Source: Gilvibacter sediminis
Lineage (GTDB): Bacteria; Bacteroidota; Bacteroidia; Flavobacteriales; Flavobacteriaceae
Length of the DNA: 64,000 bases
Assembly: GCF_028561565.1 (NCBI RefSeq)
Contig: NZ_JAQQTE010000004.1
Span: forward strand, 265,017 to 329,016
Direction of reading: 5' to 3'
In this document: positions 54,992-63,754 of the stretch, one piece after another
How the letters are laid out: every line of letters starts with the position of its first letter
How positions within the stretch are numbered: the first letter of the stretch is position 1
Notes under the pieces: model-generated
The model's input: only the letters and a program-made list of their open reading frames with translations
Told to the model about the DNA's origin: nothing
Database searches by the model: none
Program-made: the position numbers and the translations under genes

Positions 54992-56539
54992 ATGCTTACC
55001 AAAGTTTACGGGAGTGCCGTCTTCGGTATTGATGCAACAACCATCACCATTGAAGTTCATGTTGATAATGGAATTGGCTATCATCTTGTTGGCCTGCCTG
55101 ACAACGCGATCAAGGAAAGTAATTACCGTATCGCAGCCGCCTTACTGACCAATGGTTACAAAATTCCTGGTAAAAAACTCACACTAAACATGGCTCCAGC
55201 AGACCTCCGAAAAGAAGGAGCTGCTTATGATCTTCCTTTGGCAATGGGTATCCTATTTGCTACCGAGCAGATCTCCGCGGGCGTTGACCCGGAGCAATAT
55301 ATAATGATGGGTGAGCTGTCACTTGATGGGGCTTTGCAGCCTATACGCGGCGCCTTGCCCATAGCACTTCAGGCTAAGGCAGAAGGGTTTGGCCATTTGA
55401 TCCTGCCCACTCAAAATGCCGAAGAAGCTGCCATAGTTTCTGGAATTAAGGTCTACGGTGTGCAATCACTCCATGAAGTGATCACATTTTTCAATGAGGG
55501 AAGGCCACTGCAGGAAGTAGTCGTAGATACTAAAGCCATATTTGCACAGCAAACCCAAGACGCTCTTCTGGACTTTGCCGATATTAAAGGCCAGGAAAGT
55601 ATTAAACGCTGTATGGAGATCGCGGCAGCTGGTGGGCATAATATTTTGCTGATCGGTCCTCCTGGTTCAGGGAAAACGATGATCGCCAAGCGTCTGCCAT
55701 CCATATTGCCACCCATGACCTTGGATGAAGCTCTAGAAACCACTAAGATACATTCAGTGGCAGGTCGAACTAAGGAAACAAAAGGAATTTTGAGCAGCAG
55801 ACCCTTTCGGAGTCCACATCACACCATTAGTGATGTTGCCTTGGTAGGAGGAGGAACTTATCCGCAACCCGGAGAGATCTCCTTGGCTCATAACGGTGTT
55901 TTGTTTTTGGATGAACTCCCTGAATTCAAACGAACGGTCCTGGAAGTGTTGCGCCAGCCCTTAGAAGATCGGGAGGTGGCTATTTCCAGAGCGCGATTCA
56001 ATGTGACCTATCCTGCAAGTTTTATGATGGTTGCCAGTATGAATCCGAGTCCTGGAGGATATTTTAATGAACCCGATGCTCCTGTTGTCAATTCTCCAGC
56101 GGAGATACAACGGTATTTGGGACGCATTTCAGGGCCTCTGCTGGATCGCATGGACATGCACGTAGAAGTGAATCCAGTTGGTTTTGACAAGCTCAGTGAG
56201 ACTCCACCAGGAACCTCTAGTAAGACTATTAGAACTCGAGTAGTAAAAGCCAGAGACCTGCAGCAAGAGCGGTTTAAGAATCAACCTCAGATCCACTATA
56301 ATGCGCAGATGCAATCCAAGGAGATTCGCAAATATTGCCAATTGGATCAGGCTTCCAAAAAGCTGCTTAAAGACGCTATGGATCGCTTAGGGCTATCTGC
56401 TAGGGCCTATGATAGAATTCTAAAAGTATCCAGAACCATGGCAGATCTGGATGGGTCACCCAATATTCAGGAGGCTCATTTACTTGAAGCCATTCAGTAC
56501 CGTAATTTGGACAGACCGGGTTGGATGGGAGGCGGCTAA
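54992..56539 (+). CDS. YifB-family Mg-chelatase-like AAA+ ATPase (ComM-like)
   Basis: 515 residues from the ATG at 54992 (MLTKVYGSAVFGID is the usual YifB start; an in-frame TTG at 54959 only adds 11 residues). N-terminal ChlI-like domain (about 1-165), AAA+ core with Walker A GPPGSGKT (222-229) and HNGVLFLDELPEF (Walker B), and the C-terminal Mg-chelatase domain (LDRMDMHVEV). ComM/YifB proteins are helicases that promote branch migration during natural transformation. A TACCTTGG element, close to the -7 consensus, lies about 30 bases upstream. Confidence 0.93.
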   Translation: MLTKVYGSAVFGIDATTITIEVHVDNGIGYHLVGLPDNAIKESNYRIAAALLTNGYKIPGKKLTLNMAPADLRKEGAAYDLPLAMGILFATEQISAGVDPEQYIMMGELSLDGALQPIRGALPIALQAKAEGFGHLILPTQNAEEAAIVSGIKVYGVQSLHEVITFFNEGRPLQEVVVDTKAIFAQQTQDALLDFADIKGQESIKRCMEIAAAGGHNILLIGPPGSGKTMIAKRLPSILPPMTLDEALETTKIHSVAGRTKETKGILSSRPFRSPHHTISDVALVGGGTYPQPGEISLAHNGVLFLDELPEFKRTVLEVLRQPLEDREVAISRARFNVTYPASFMMVASMNPSPGGYFNEPDAPVVNSPAEIQRYLGRISGPLLDRMDMHVEVNPVGFDKLSETPPGTSSKTIRTRVVKARDLQQERFKNQPQIHYNAQMQSKEIRKYCQLDQASKKLLKDAMDRLGLSARAYDRILKVSRTMADLDGSPNIQEAHLLEAIQYRNLDRPGWMGGG

Positions 56540-56545
56540 AATTAG

Positions 56546-56595
56546 GATGCCACTAATTTTAACATCTCTAGCGCAATTGCTATTTTTGTGGCATC
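56546..56595. promoter_or_regulatory. hisS promoter region flanked by an 8-bp inverted repeat
   Basis: TATTTTTG (56581-56588, exact -7 consensus), preceded 20 bases upstream by TTTT, lies within a perfect inverted repeat GATGCCAC (56546-56553) / GTGGCATC (56588-56595). The right arm covers the likely transcription start, so the pair may be an operator, or the arms may form a hairpin in read-through RNA. Confidence 0.4.
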
Positions 56596-56616
56596 TTAAA
56601 AATCCATTGGGAACCC

Positions 56617-57885
56617 ATGAAAATATTGAAGACTCCACCTCAGGGTATGCGTGAATTCACCGCCGATCAAAAGGCGATCCGAAATTATATTCAAAACCTA
56701 ATTCTGGAGCACTATCAAACTTTTGGTTTTCAGCAAATTGAAACGCCCTGCGTAGAGAATATTGCATTACTTTCTAGTGGACAAGGTGGAGAGAACGAAA
56801 AGCTGATTTTCAAGATCCTTAAGCGTGGAGAAAAGTTAGCAAAGAGCACTATGGATGATCTGGCTGATCTTGGCCTGCGTTTTGACTTAACGGTTCCTTT
56901 GGCCCGTTTCTACGCCAACAATATGGGACAACTCCCCAAGGTGAATAAGTTTATTCAGATTGGAAATGTTTGGCGGGCAGAACGTCCTCAAAAAGGAAGG
57001 TACAGACAGTTCACGCAATGTGATATTGACGTAATTGGAGATTCCACCTATCTAGCAGAATTAGAGCTGATCTCAGCAACCACATCTACTTTGAAGCAGT
57101 TTGGTCTGGAAGAATTTGAAGTTAAGATCAACGACCGTCGTTTGCTTATGGCCATTGCCAATTACTGTGGATTTGACGAAGATGAAGCGGGAGAGGTATT
57201 TATCATTTTGGATAAGCTCGATAAGATCGGCTTGAAGGGAATCACGCAAGAATTTGCCGCCAGTGACCTTGATCAAGGCAAATTGGATACCTTTTTACAA
57301 GTGGTCACCTCCTTTTTAGAGCATTCTTTTGAAGATTTTATAGCGGCCAATGCGGAGCAAAATATAGTACCTCAGGAGATCATGAATGACTTGAAGTTCG
57401 TGATCGATACCGTTAACGAAGAGGCGGGTTCCGATCTTGACGTAGGTTTTGATCTTTCCTTAGTTCGTGGAATGGGCTACTATACTGGGATGATCTTTGA
57501 AGTCAAGGTCAAAGGTTACAGTTGGTCAATTGCCGGAGGAGGGCGTTATGATAAAATGATCGGTCGCTTTTTAGGCGGAAAGCAGCAGGTGCCAGCTTGT
57601 GGCTTCTCTATTGGATTTGAACGTCTCGCATTAATACTAGATGAGAGCGGGTTTGAAATCCCAGACGCCCGAAAACGCATTGCCCTACTCGGAGGAAAGG
57701 ATATGGAATCCATAAAGGCGATGCGCGCCCATGCTGCCGAGTTGAGAGAAAAGGGCAACGCCGTCATCTTAGATTACAAGGCTAAAAATATGGGCAAGCA
57801 ACTGGATGATTTTAAGGCAGCTGGCTACACAGCATTTGCTTTTGTAAATCCAGGGGAAGAATTGGAACTACGCGATTTAAGCTAA
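56617..57885 (+). CDS. hisS: Histidyl-tRNA synthetase, atypical (short, HisS2-like) form
   Basis: 422 residues. Class II motifs: motif 2 VWRAERPQKGRYRQFTQCDID, HisA motif LVRGMGYYTGMIFEV (expected LVRGLDYYTG), and GGGRYDKMIGRFLG with motif 3. The C-terminal anticodon-binding domain is only about 75 residues (ends LELRDLS). The opening MKILKTPPQGMREFTADQKA differs from the flavobacterial housekeeping HisRS I know (start like KPSIPKGTRDF, about 450 residues). It should charge tRNA-His, but may be a second, transferred or specialised copy. Replacement of the Asp in RGLDY with Gly may matter for histidine binding. Confidence 0.85.
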   Translation: MKILKTPPQGMREFTADQKAIRNYIQNLILEHYQTFGFQQIETPCVENIALLSSGQGGENEKLIFKILKRGEKLAKSTMDDLADLGLRFDLTVPLARFYANNMGQLPKVNKFIQIGNVWRAERPQKGRYRQFTQCDIDVIGDSTYLAELELISATTSTLKQFGLEEFEVKINDRRLLMAIANYCGFDEDEAGEVFIILDKLDKIGLKGITQEFAASDLDQGKLDTFLQVVTSFLEHSFEDFIAANAEQNIVPQEIMNDLKFVIDTVNEEAGSDLDVGFDLSLVRGMGYYTGMIFEVKVKGYSWSIAGGGRYDKMIGRFLGGKQQVPACGFSIGFERLALILDESGFEIPDARKRIALLGGKDMESIKAMRAHAAELREKGNAVILDYKAKNMGKQLDDFKAAGYTAFAFVNPGEELELRDLS

Positions 57886-58017
57886 TTTAATTCCCTCGGA
57901 TTTATTAATTACGAATCTATTTTTTCTAGTTACGAGCTGATCAATTCGAACTTCTTACATGCTCTTTTGCACTTAGTATAGCATACTTTTATTTCATTAG
58001 ATTCGTTTTATCTGACA

Positions 58018-58108
58018 TAAAGCGCTTTAGACCCCGCTGTTTATGGGCTTTTTAACAGATATTTTAGAATTCTAAAAGTGCTCTGGCGAAGTGAATTACC
58101 TATCTTTA
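58018..58108. promoter_or_regulatory. Palindrome-rich promoter region of the M16 protease
   Basis: Two perfect palindromes, TAAAGCGCTTTA (58018-58029, 12 bp) and TTTTAGAATTCTAAAA (58062-58077, 16 bp), lie upstream of TATCTTTA (58101-58108), one mismatch from the -7 consensus. The 16-bp palindrome is centred about 35 bases upstream of that element, where a regulator would contact RNA polymerase. A smaller AGTAT/ATACT repeat is at about 57974. This 245-base gap has no ORF. Confidence 0.45.
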
Positions 58109-58130
58109 ACCCACTTAAAAAAAATCAATC

Positions 58131-60998
58131 ATGCGAAAATTAATCAAACGCAGTTTGTTGTTGATTCCTGCAGCATTGCTCGTCTTTGCAAGTTCTTGTA
58201 AAGAAGGAGGAAGTTCAGCAGATACAGCGAACAGCGATCTAACTCTTGAATTTGAGAAGTACGAATTGGAAAACGGTCTGGATGTGATCCTACATCAAGA
58301 CACCAGTGATCCGATCGTTTCTATGGCCATTCAGTATGGTGTAGGATCGAATCGTGAGAAAACGGGACGTACTGGATTTGCTCACTTGTTTGAGCATATG
58401 TTATTCCAGGAGTCTGAAAACGTTGGACAAGATCAGTTCTTCAAAAAGATTCAAGACGTTGGAGGAACACTTAACGGTGGTACGTGGAAAGACGGAACCA
58501 TCTACTATGAAGTTGTTCCAAAGAATGCTTTGGAAAAGATCATGTGGTTAGAAAGTGACCGTATGGGATTCTTCATCAACACGGTGACCGAATCTGCCTT
58601 TTACAATCAACAAGAAGTAGTACAGAACGAGAAGCGCCAACGCGTTGACAACAATCCTTACGGACATACCGGATGGGTTATTGACAAGAACATCTACCCA
58701 GAAGGCCACCCTTACAACTGGCAGGTGATCGGAGAGTTGGTAGACCTTCAGAACGCCACTGTGGATGACGTTCGTGAGTTCTACGACAAATACTACGGAC
58801 CTAACAACGCGACTTTGGTAATTGCTGGAGACTTCGATATGGAGGCCATCAAGCCAATGATCGAGAAGTATTTTGGAGAGATCAAGAAGCGTCAGGAAGT
58901 AGCTCCTCTAGAGCCAATGCCTGTGACTTTGGCTGAGACTAAGCGTTTAATGCACGAAGATAACTTCGCTACAGCGCCTCAGTTGAACATGGTTTATCCA
59001 ACACTACAACAATACACAGATGATGCTTATGCTTTGGATTTCTTAGGACAATTATTGTCTCAAGGAAAGAAAGCACCGCTTTATAAAGTATTGGTAGAAG
59101 AGAAGGAATTAACTTCTCGTACCACAGCTTTCAACAACTCTCAAGAGATCGCTGGAGCTTTCAGGATTATCATTACTGCTAATGAAGGCAAAACACTTCA
59201 AGAAGTGGAAGATGCAATCTTCGAGGCCTATGCATTGTTTGAAGAGCAAGGTGTTACCGACCGTGACATTGAGCGCATCAAGGCGAGCTTGGAGACTGAC
59301 TTCTACAACCAGATCAGCAGTGTTCTTGGTAAGTCATTCAACCTAGCACAATACAACGTATTTGCTGGAGATCCTGGATTCTACAAAAAAGATCTAGAGA
59401 ACATTCAGAGCGTTACCAAAGAAGACGTGATGCGTGTTTACAACAAATACATCAAAGACAAACCTTACGTATTGACCAGCTTTGTTCCTAAAGGAAAAGT
59501 TGATCTAGCAGCGAATAACTCAGAAGTTGCTCCTGTAGTAGAGGAGGAGATCAAAGAGAACGTAACTCAAGAGATCGTTGATACTGAAGAGGAGATCGCT
59601 AAGACGCCATCTGCTTTTGATCGCTCTGTTGAGCCAGCAGCTGGAGACGCTCCTGCTTTGAACATTCCAACAAGTTGGAAGACTGACTTAAGTAACGGAA
59701 TGATGGTTTACGGTATTTCTCAGGATGAGATCCCGACAGTAAACTTCAGCTTGATCATTGAGGGTGGACACCTTCTAGACGATTTGAGCAAGAACGGTGT
59801 AGCCAACTTGATGAGTGACATCATGATGGAGGGTACAGCCAACAAAACACCACAAGAATTAGAAGAAGAGATCGAACTTCTTGGTGCGAGCTTGAATATG
59901 TATACAACTCGTGAGAGCATTGTGGTTCAAGGAAACACTTTGGTTAGAAACTTTGAGAAGTTGATGGCCTTGGTAGAAGAGATTCTTTTAGAGCCTCGTT
60001 GGGATGCGAACGAATTCGATCGTATCAAAACAGCGACTATCAACAGCATCAAGCGTTCTGACGCCAACCCGAATGCAGTAGCCGGACGTGTTTGGAACAA
60101 AATGCTTTACGGTGAAGGTCACCCATTTGCTTACCCAACTAGCGGTACTGAAGAGTCTGTAGAGGCTATCACTATGGATGATCTTAAGGCGTTCTATGAG
60201 AAGAACTTCTCACCATCGATCAGTCGATTCTTGATCGTTGGTAAAATTGATCAAGCCCAAACTGTAGCGGCATTGAACAGTTTAGAGTCTAACTGGGCGG
60301 CTAAGGATGTGACCATCCCAGAATTCCCAGTTGATACTTCTAGAGATAAGTCCACATTAGCTTTTGTTGATATTCCAAACGCTAAGCAGTCGGTGATCAA
60401 TATTGGTTACTTGTCTATGGCACGTGACAATCCAGATTTCTATCCTGCGGAAGTAATGAACTACAAATTAGGTGGATCTTTCTCCGGAAACGTGAATTTG
60501 ATTCTACGTGAAGAAAAAGGATATACTTATGGAGCGCGTTCTGGATTCAGTGGAACTAAGATCCCTGGAACCTTCAACGCGAGTTCTAGTGTAAGAACAA
60601 ACACCACAGGAGAGTCTGTTCAGATCTTTAGAGATCAGATTAAGGACTACAAAAACGGTATTGCCGCTGAGGATCTAGAGTTCACTAAAAACGCTATGGT
60701 GAAGTCTAATGCGCGTCGTTTTGAAACGCAATTCTCTTTATTAGGTATGTTGTCTGAAATGAGTGCTTACGGCCTCGCTCCAGATTATATCATGCAAGAA
60801 GAGGAGATCGTTAAGAACATGACCTTAGAAGAGCACAAGGCGCTGGCCAACAAATTGTTGGACGAGGACCGTATGCTATATTTGGTTGTGGGTGATGCTG
60901 CTACACAGTTTGCTCAATTCAAAGACATGGGCTTTGATGAAGTGAAGTTGGTAGATAAAAATGCAGAAGAAGTAGAATTAGAAGACGTGAAAATGTAA
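58131..60998 (+). CDS. M16 metallopeptidase (pitrilysin/insulinase type) lipoprotein
   Basis: 955 residues with two M16 halves. Lipobox ASSC. First half carries the zinc motif HLFEH (H85-H89) with the distal Glu in the NEKRQRVDNNPYGHTG region; the second half (from about residue 520, ISQDEIPTVNFSLIIEGGHL) lacks HxxEH (NLMSDIMMEGT), as in other single-chain M16 enzymes where that half only helps substrate binding. A Glu/Val-rich linker (about 465-505) joins them. It degrades peptides in the periplasm or at the membrane. Strong codon bias suggests high expression. Confidence 0.95.
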   Translation: MRKLIKRSLLLIPAALLVFASSCKEGGSSADTANSDLTLEFEKYELENGLDVILHQDTSDPIVSMAIQYGVGSNREKTGRTGFAHLFEHMLFQESENVGQDQFFKKIQDVGGTLNGGTWKDGTIYYEVVPKNALEKIMWLESDRMGFFINTVTESAFYNQQEVVQNEKRQRVDNNPYGHTGWVIDKNIYPEGHPYNWQVIGELVDLQNATVDDVREFYDKYYGPNNATLVIAGDFDMEAIKPMIEKYFGEIKKRQEVAPLEPMPVTLAETKRLMHEDNFATAPQLNMVYPTLQQYTDDAYALDFLGQLLSQGKKAPLYKVLVEEKELTSRTTAFNNSQEIAGAFRIIITANEGKTLQEVEDAIFEAYALFEEQGVTDRDIERIKASLETDFYNQISSVLGKSFNLAQYNVFAGDPGFYKKDLENIQSVTKEDVMRVYNKYIKDKPYVLTSFVPKGKVDLAANNSEVAPVVEEEIKENVTQEIVDTEEEIAKTPSAFDRSVEPAAGDAPALNIPTSWKTDLSNGMMVYGISQDEIPTVNFSLIIEGGHLLDDLSKNGVANLMSDIMMEGTANKTPQELEEEIELLGASLNMYTTRESIVVQGNTLVRNFEKLMALVEEILLEPRWDANEFDRIKTATINSIKRSDANPNAVAGRVWNKMLYGEGHPFAYPTSGTEESVEAITMDDLKAFYEKNFSPSISRFLIVGKIDQAQTVAALNSLESNWAAKDVTIPEFPVDTSRDKSTLAFVDIPNAKQSVINIGYLSMARDNPDFYPAEVMNYKLGGSFSGNVNLILREEKGYTYGARSGFSGTKIPGTFNASSSVRTNTTGESVQIFRDQIKDYKNGIAAEDLEFTKNAMVKSNARRFETQFSLLGMLSEMSAYGLAPDYIMQEEEIVKNMTLEEHKALANKLLDEDRMLYLVVGDAATQFAQFKDMGFDEVKLVDKNAEEVELEDVKM

Positions 60999-61021
60999 TT
61001 CCAATCCACATAAATAAAAAG

Positions 61022-61055
61022 AAGGGGTCCTTTAGAGGGCTCCTTTTTTATTTTT
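61022..61055 (+). terminator. Intrinsic terminator after the M16 protease
   Basis: 9-bp stem (AAGGGGTCC / GGGCTCCTT, two G-T wobbles), 6-base loop TTTAGA, then TTTTATTTTTT. The downstream -7 element begins at the end of the T-tract. Confidence 0.85.
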
Positions 61056-61063
61056 TACCTTTA
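61056..61063 (+). promoter_or_regulatory. -7 promoter element of the NRAMP-pxpABC operon
   Basis: TACCTTTA (one mismatch to TAnnTTTG) ends 5 bases before the ATG at 61069, giving a very short or no leader. It sits right after the terminator of the preceding gene. Confidence 0.4.
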
Positions 61064-61068
61064 GTGCG

Positions 61069-62301
61069 ATGCGCACACCTTGGTATAAAAAAATTGGCCC
61101 AGCTACACTAATTGCTGCAGCTTTTATAGGCCCGGGAACTGTTACGGTTTGTACCCTTGCTGGGGTCAATTTTGGGATGAATCTATTGTGGGCGCTGCTG
61201 CTCTCCATGATCGCGACGATCATCTTGCAAGAGATGGCTGCTCGTTTGGGATTGATTACCGGTAATGGGTTAGCCGCTGCCCTGCGGGCGCAGATCGCGA
61301 ACAAAACTCTGAGAAATACTGCACTGTTTTTGGTGTTTTCAGCTATTATAATAGGCAACAGCGCCTATGAAGCAGGAAACATAAGCGGTGGTGTTTTGGG
61401 CTTACGGGAATTGATACCCAATACTCAATTTTCATTGTTGGGTTATAAGTTGGAGAGTCTGGTACTGCTTATAGGGGTTGTCGCATTCTTCCTTTTGTAT
61501 ATTGGGCGTTACAAAATATTGGAACGCGTTTTAATGGGCTTGGTCTTGGTGATGAGCCTGTGTTTTTTGATCACTGCAGTATTGACTGCTCCGGACTTAA
61601 TTCCACTGTTAAAAGGACTTTTTATTCCTTCTAGTCCTGGAGATAGTCTTTTTACCATAATCGCGCTTATAGGGACTACGGTGGTACCTTATAATTTATT
61701 TCTACATGCCGCTTTGGTCAGCGAGAAATGGTCTCAGTCAAATGACCTAAAGTGGGTCCGCCGTGATACGGTGATCGCGGTAGGTGTAGGCGGATTGGTC
61801 TCTATGGCTATTTTAGTCTGCGGAGCTGCGCTGCAAGGCATGGCGGTGAACTCTGCGGCAGATTTAGGCAAAGGCTTAGAACCCTTATTGGGTGGTTTTG
61901 CCAAATACTTCATTGCCATAGCGCTCTTTGCAGCGGGTATTACCTCTGCCATCACAGCTCCTTTAGCGGCCGCCTATGTGGCACGCGGTTGCTTTGGATG
62001 GAATGCATCCTTGAAAGACAAGCGTTTCCGTGCGGTTTGGATGGCTGTTTTGTTTATCGGGGTATTCTTTGCATTGACGGGCAGCAGCCCGATTGCCATC
62101 ATTCAATTTGCTCAAGTGGCCAACGGAATTGTCTTGCCATTGATCGCGATCTTTTTACTGTGGGCAGTCAACCGCAGCGGACTCTTGGGCAAGTTCGTCA
62201 ATTCAACACTACAAAACCTTTTAGGTATTGCCATAATTGGTGTCTGCCTGTTACTCAGCGGTCGTACGCTTTACAAACTTTTGTTGTCATGGATGGGCTA
62301 A
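61069..62301 (+). CDS. NRAMP-related transporter lacking canonical metal-binding residues
   Basis: 410 residues, about 11 helices in the NRAMP (LeuT) fold. In true Mn/Fe NRAMPs TM1 has DPGN and TM6 has MPH; here TM1 reads IGPGTVTVCT (Asp to Gly, Asn to Thr) and TM6 reads VVPYNLFLH (Met and His replaced). Such loss of the metal ligands argues against classic Mn2+/Fe2+ transport. The gene overlaps pxpA by 13 bases, and B. subtilis pairs an NRAMP relative (YcsG) with the same enzyme set, so uptake of 5-oxoproline or a related compound is a reasonable but unproved idea. Confidence 0.88.
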   Translation: MRTPWYKKIGPATLIAAAFIGPGTVTVCTLAGVNFGMNLLWALLLSMIATIILQEMAARLGLITGNGLAAALRAQIANKTLRNTALFLVFSAIIIGNSAYEAGNISGGVLGLRELIPNTQFSLLGYKLESLVLLIGVVAFFLLYIGRYKILERVLMGLVLVMSLCFLITAVLTAPDLIPLLKGLFIPSSPGDSLFTIIALIGTTVVPYNLFLHAALVSEKWSQSNDLKWVRRDTVIAVGVGGLVSMAILVCGAALQGMAVNSAADLGKGLEPLLGGFAKYFIAIALFAAGITSAITAPLAAAYVARGCFGWNASLKDKRFRAVWMAVLFIGVFFALTGSSPIAIIQFAQVANGIVLPLIAIFLLWAVNRSGLLGKFVNSTLQNLLGIAIIGVCLLLSGRTLYKLLLSWMG

Positions 62302-63035
62302 AACGAACCATTGACCTCAATGCTGACGTAGGCGAAGGAGTCTCTACTGAACCACAGCTCATGCCTTTGATCAGCAGCTGTAATGTAGCTTGTGGTGGTC
62401 ATTACGGGGATCGAGATACCATATTAACAACCCTTGAACGTGCCAAAAATCACAAAGTCAGGGTTGGGGCGCATCCGGGATATCCAGATAAAGCTAATTT
62501 CGGTCGTGTTGTTTTAGAGATTAGCCCAGAAGCGCTAACCGATTCGATTTGTGATCAACTCACACTTTTTATCGACTGTTGTAAGCAATTGGACATTCCA
62601 ATGCATCATATCAAACCTCACGGCGCATTGTACAATCAAGCTGCCCGTGATATGAAGGTCGCGCAGGCATTTTTAAATGCATTGGAACGTTTGGCGTTAA
62701 AAGTTCCCATTTATACCCTTCCCAACGGAGTACTTCATAATATCGCAAAGGGCCAATTCAGTACTGTGTCTGAGGCTTTTGTAGATCGACGCTACCACAA
62801 TGATGGCTCTTTGGTTTCTAGAAAACTCAAAGGAGCCGTAGTAGAAGACCCCGCACAAGCATGGCTACAACTTAGATCAATGATCTTTACTAGCTCATTG
62901 AATACTTGGGAAGACGAGACGCTATCAATACAAGCTGATACCTACTGCGTGCATGGTGATACTCCAGGAGCTCTTGATTTATTGCGCCATATTCACCGTC
63001 AATTTGATGCTCACAATCTAATATTGGCGTCATGA
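62289..63035 (+). CDS. pxpA: 5-oxoprolinase subunit A (LamB/YcsF family)
   Basis: 248 residues from ATG 62289 (the same frame runs open far upstream inside the transporter gene, but family homology begins at DLNADVGEG). Family motifs: IDLNADVGEG, SCNVACGGHYGD, VGAHPGYPD and HHIKPHGALYNQ. With PxpB and PxpC it opens 5-oxoproline to glutamate using ATP. Overlaps both neighbours: 13 bases with the NRAMP relative, 4 bases with pxpB. Confidence 0.95.
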   Translation: MDGLKRTIDLNADVGEGVSTEPQLMPLISSCNVACGGHYGDRDTILTTLERAKNHKVRVGAHPGYPDKANFGRVVLEISPEALTDSICDQLTLFIDCCKQLDIPMHHIKPHGALYNQAARDMKVAQAFLNALERLALKVPIYTLPNGVLHNIAKGQFSTVSEAFVDRRYHNDGSLVSRKLKGAVVEDPAQAWLQLRSMIFTSSLNTWEDETLSIQADTYCVHGDTPGALDLLRHIHRQFDAHNLILAS

Positions 63036-63754
63036 GTGATATCCGAATCCGCCCTTTCGGCAAACACACTTTATTGATCGAATGGCCGGCTGTCATCAGC
63101 CCGGATATTCATGCCGAACTTTTGGCGTATCGCAAATTGGTGAAACTTTTTTCCGATCAAATAGCAGAGACGGTAATCAGTTACAATGCCATTGCCCTTC
63201 ACCTGAAACCTGCCCAATCGCCTTCAGCATTAAAAAAACAGTTAGAAGAAACCTTGAGCCTCAATGAGGTTATAGCGTTAAAACCGACTGTCTGCTGGGA
63301 ATTACCGGTATGTTATAACTCAAAACTCGCATTAGATTTGGATTCTTTTTTGGAATCCAAGCAAATAAGCTTAGAAGCGCTGATAGATTTACACAGCGGT
63401 GTGGATTATCACATTTATTTCTGTGGATTCTTGCCGGGCTTTATCTATTTAGGTGGATTGAATTCGGCTTTACATCAAGCCCGTTTGGCGGTTCCAAGAA
63501 CGCGCGTTCCTGCCGGTTCTGTTGGAATAGCGGGTTCTCAGACCGGGATTTATCCGCAGGAAAGCCCTGGAGGATGGAATTTAATTGGCCGATGCCCCGT
63601 GCCCATTTTCAACCCATTGAACAGTCAACGTCCAAGTCCTTTTAACGCAGGGCAACTGCTGCGCTTTGTGGCTGTTTCTTATAAGGAATACCTGGACATT
63701 GAAAAGCAGGTGGCTTCAGGGATCTATCAGCTAACCAAAAAAGAGATTCAATGA
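63032..63754 (+). CDS. pxpB: 5-oxoprolinase subunit B (KipI family)
   Basis: 240 residues, KipI/AHS1 domain. Family motifs: VDYHIYFCGFLPGFIYLGGL (about 126-145), PRTRVPAGSVGIAGSQTGIYP and SPGGWNLIGRCPVPIF. Forms the PxpBC part that phosphorylates 5-oxoproline. In B. subtilis the homolog was first described as an inhibitor of kinase KinA. Stop overlaps the pxpC start (ATGA). Confidence 0.95.
   Translation: MSDIRIRPFGKHTLLIEWPAVISPDIHAELLAYRKLVKLFSDQIAETVISYNAIALHLKPAQSPSALKKQLEETLSLNEVIALKPTVCWELPVCYNSKLALDLDSFLESKQISLEALIDLHSGVDYHIYFCGFLPGFIYLGGLNSALHQARLAVPRTRVPAGSVGIAGSQTGIYPQESPGGWNLIGRCPVPIFNPLNSQRPSPFNAGQLLRFVAVSYKEYLDIEKQVASGIYQLTKKEIQ

Noticed and set aside
61989-62288. N-terminal extension of the PxpA frame by 100 codons
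   Set aside because: It lies inside the NRAMP-related gene in another frame and has no PxpA homology; the family start is at 62289.
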